From Embleya sp040605455 (GTDB lineage: Bacteria; Actinomycetota; Actinomycetes; Streptomycetales; Streptomycetaceae), in NCBI RefSeq assembly GCF_040605455.1, contig NZ_JBEXCV010000185.1, positions 1 to 15,078 on the forward strand: a stretch of 15,078 bases of DNA. Reading direction: 5' to 3'. The notes beneath the pieces were generated by a model. The model was not told the DNA's origin, made no database searches, and saw nothing but the letters and a program-made list of their open reading frames with translations. Of the stretch, positions 14,928 to 15,078 are shown piece after piece. Made by a program: the position numbers and the translations under genes. Positions within the stretch are counted from its first letter, which is position 1. The number at the start of each line of letters is the position of its first letter.

Positions 14928-15078
14928 GGCCGGGGTTGGGCAGCGGCGCGAAGTCGGGCCGCCGCTGGGCGGCCGAGCCGGGCCGCTGCGTGGAGACGTG
15001 GGTCGACTGGGCGGTCTGGGTGGTGCTGACCTTCACGCCGAAGGAGTTCCACTGCCGGACCGCCAACTCGACGGCGGC
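14928..15078. other. Window-end sequence with coding-like periodicity, strand undecided
   Basis: After the helicase stop, every third base is G or C in a phase that fits two frames at once. The plus-strand frame beginning at 14930 reads ...CVETWVDWAVWVV. The minus-strand frame entering at 15078 reads AAVELAVRQWNSFGVKVSTT. The minus frame has no stop until deep inside the helicase gene, and the plus frame has no clear start. Probably one gene edge lies here, but I cannot say which. Confidence 0.2.

Overview
The window is about 15 kb of very GC-rich chromosome. Nearly every codon of the real genes ends in G or C. MurA, DUF3039, YqgE/AlgH and the DEAD/DEAH-type helicase all look like Streptomyces or close relatives, so I read it as a streptomycete-type actinobacterium. 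The species cannot be fixed from the sequence.

Left part (1-3008), housekeeping. On the minus strand lie murA (139-1482) and, 27 bp past its stop, the start of a Tyr/Asp/Glu/Pro-rich open frame that leaves the window at base 1. Divergent from murA are a small VanZ-like membrane protein (1634-2008), a YqgE/AlgH family protein (2013-2570, four bases after it) and a DUF3039 protein (2691-3008) that probably has its own leaderless promoter.

Middle part (3276-8543), metabolism and transport. Three overlapping or closely packed genes encode a xanthine dehydrogenase/CO dehydrogenase-type molybdo-flavoenzyme, in the order FAD subunit, [2Fe-2S] subunit, molybdopterin subunit. The large subunit has lost several canonical cofactor motifs. 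A spacer with a 14-unit octamer tandem repeat follows. Next is a 14-TM MFS exporter that appears to start at the first base of its mRNA.

Right-middle part (8655-12154), the most unusual block. A STAND-type NTPase with TPR-like C-terminal repeats lies two bases upstream of an APH/choline-kinase-fold phosphotransferase. Both have the same GGGGGA ribosome-binding site. The NTPase carries no fused effector, so the kinase may be its partner or output. Immediately past the kinase, on the opposite strand, is a frameshifted relic of the N-terminus of another MFS transporter with its ribosome-binding site still intact. It marks an old gene truncated at what may be the edge of inserted DNA.

Right end (12362-15078). 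A gene-less stretch of about 730 bp, with lower GC at first and then very G-rich, leads to a superfamily 2 helicase (13146-14927). The last 150 bp show codon-like periodicity, but strand and gene identity cannot be decided.
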